From the NCBI GenBank assembly GCA_041485905.1, contig JBGPKK010000258.1, positions 1 to 5,877 of the forward strand: DNA of 5,877 nt, read 5' to 3'. Below, in pieces: positions 5,652-5,877 of this stretch. A program made the translations under genes and the position numbers. This DNA is from JAHFUI01 sp041485905 (GTDB lineage Bacteria > Acidobacteriota > Vicinamibacteria > Vicinamibacterales > CAVVIG01). Position 1 is the first letter of the stretch, and every line of letters begins with the position of its first letter. The notes under the pieces were generated by a model. That model had not been told where the DNA came from and made no database searches. It was given only the letters and a program-made list of their open reading frames with translations.

Positions 5652-5680
5652 ACGGTACAACGATATAAATCGTATGTCAA
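5652..5680 (-). promoter_or_regulatory. Predicted promoter of the blaI-like operon
   Basis: Read on the minus strand, TTGACA (5675-5680, a perfect -35 box) is followed after 17 bases by TACCGT (5652-5657), a weak -10 box matching three of six positions. The implied start of transcription is within a few bases of the ATG at 5642, so the message may be leaderless. No Shine-Dalgarno is visible before the ATG. Confidence 0.5.
5660..5673. promoter_or_regulatory. Palindromic operator candidate between -35 and -10
   Basis: ACGAT-ATAA-ATCGT is symmetric at 12 of 14 positions and lies in the promoter spacer, the classic position for a BlaI/MecI autoregulatory operator. Nearby half-site-like copies (AACGAC, 5679-5684) may extend it. 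Binding by the adjacent repressor is inferred from position and symmetry. Confidence 0.55.
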
Positions 5681-5751
5681 CGACAAACATCTTAGTGATT
5701 GTGATGCTCGTCCAGCGCACTCGCCGCGCGGACGACGCCCGAAATCGTCTC

Positions 5752-5877
5752 GAAGGGCTTTCGGCTGTCGCGTACGCCCCTCGACTACCGCGCGGGGTGC
5801 GTGACGGGCTACGAAGGGCGGGAACCCGGCGACAGCGTGCCGCATTACGCGCCGGACAGGAATCCGTTCGTCGACGA
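5752..5877. repeat. Terminal direct repeat, right copy (circle junction)
   Basis: This copy is identical to 1-126. Reading through it from 5711 shows the first gene fragment's frame extending about 31 codons upstream of the GTG (50, equivalent to 5801), to a stop at 5702-5704. The only other notable point is that the repeat begins about 109 bases upstream of the repressor start. Confidence 0.95.

Noticed and set aside
5643..5720. 26-codon N-terminal extension of the BlaI-like repressor from the ATG at 5720
   Set aside because: It overlaps the TTGACA box and palindrome and adds sequence not seen in the family; the ATG at 5642 gives normal length.

Overview
The window looks like a GC-rich piece of an Acidobacteriota genome or environmental contig. 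The strongest taxonomic hint is a BlaR1-like M56 membrane protein fused to a TIGR03435 ('Soli') domain, a family I know mainly from Solibacter-type soil acidobacteria. A small secreted c-type cytochrome of a kind I associate with the same phylum agrees. The first 126 bases recur exactly as the last 126 bases (5752-5877). The sequence therefore closes on itself as a circle of 5751 bp, or it is a contig bounded by a repeat. No replication, mobilisation, integrase or transposase gene is visible, so a tandem duplication or an assembly circle is as likely as a real plasmid or excised circle.

Layout: 50-283 (+) is the tail of an unrecognised gene whose reading frame crosses the circle junction. 284-529 is non-coding and holds a hairpin repeat and a short tandem repeat. 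530-1060 (+) encodes a small exported cytochrome c with a C-terminal CAGCH haem site. 1150-1743 (+) is a broken RutE-like nitroreductase, with an in-frame amber codon and a C-terminus unlike the family. 1723-1751 is a near-consensus promoter in an AT-rich patch; it drives 1775-2248 (HTH protein, 'mobile mystery protein A') and 2245-2829 (Fic protein, 'mobile mystery protein B'), which overlap by four bases. 2830-3420 is about 590 bp without an intact gene; it holds a second copy of the hairpin repeat, an 11-bp tandem duplication and a possible antisense WD40 remnant. 3421-5232 (-) is the M56/TIGR03435 fusion and 5229-5642 (-) is its BlaI/MecI-type repressor, again with an ATGA overlap. 5643-5751 holds the repressor promoter and a palindromic operator candidate.

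Two regulatory modules dominate. The BlaI/M56 pair is a predicted sensor-protease and repressor circuit; its output gene is not in the window and the sensor domain is a family of unknown function. The HTH/Fic pair is a predicted regulator or antitoxin plus a nucleotidyl-transfer enzyme, of a type recurrent on mobile DNA. It sits between decayed genes and between two directly oriented copies of a 28-bp repeat, as expected for accessory DNA. Protein assignments come from recognising motifs and family sequence patterns; no database search was run.
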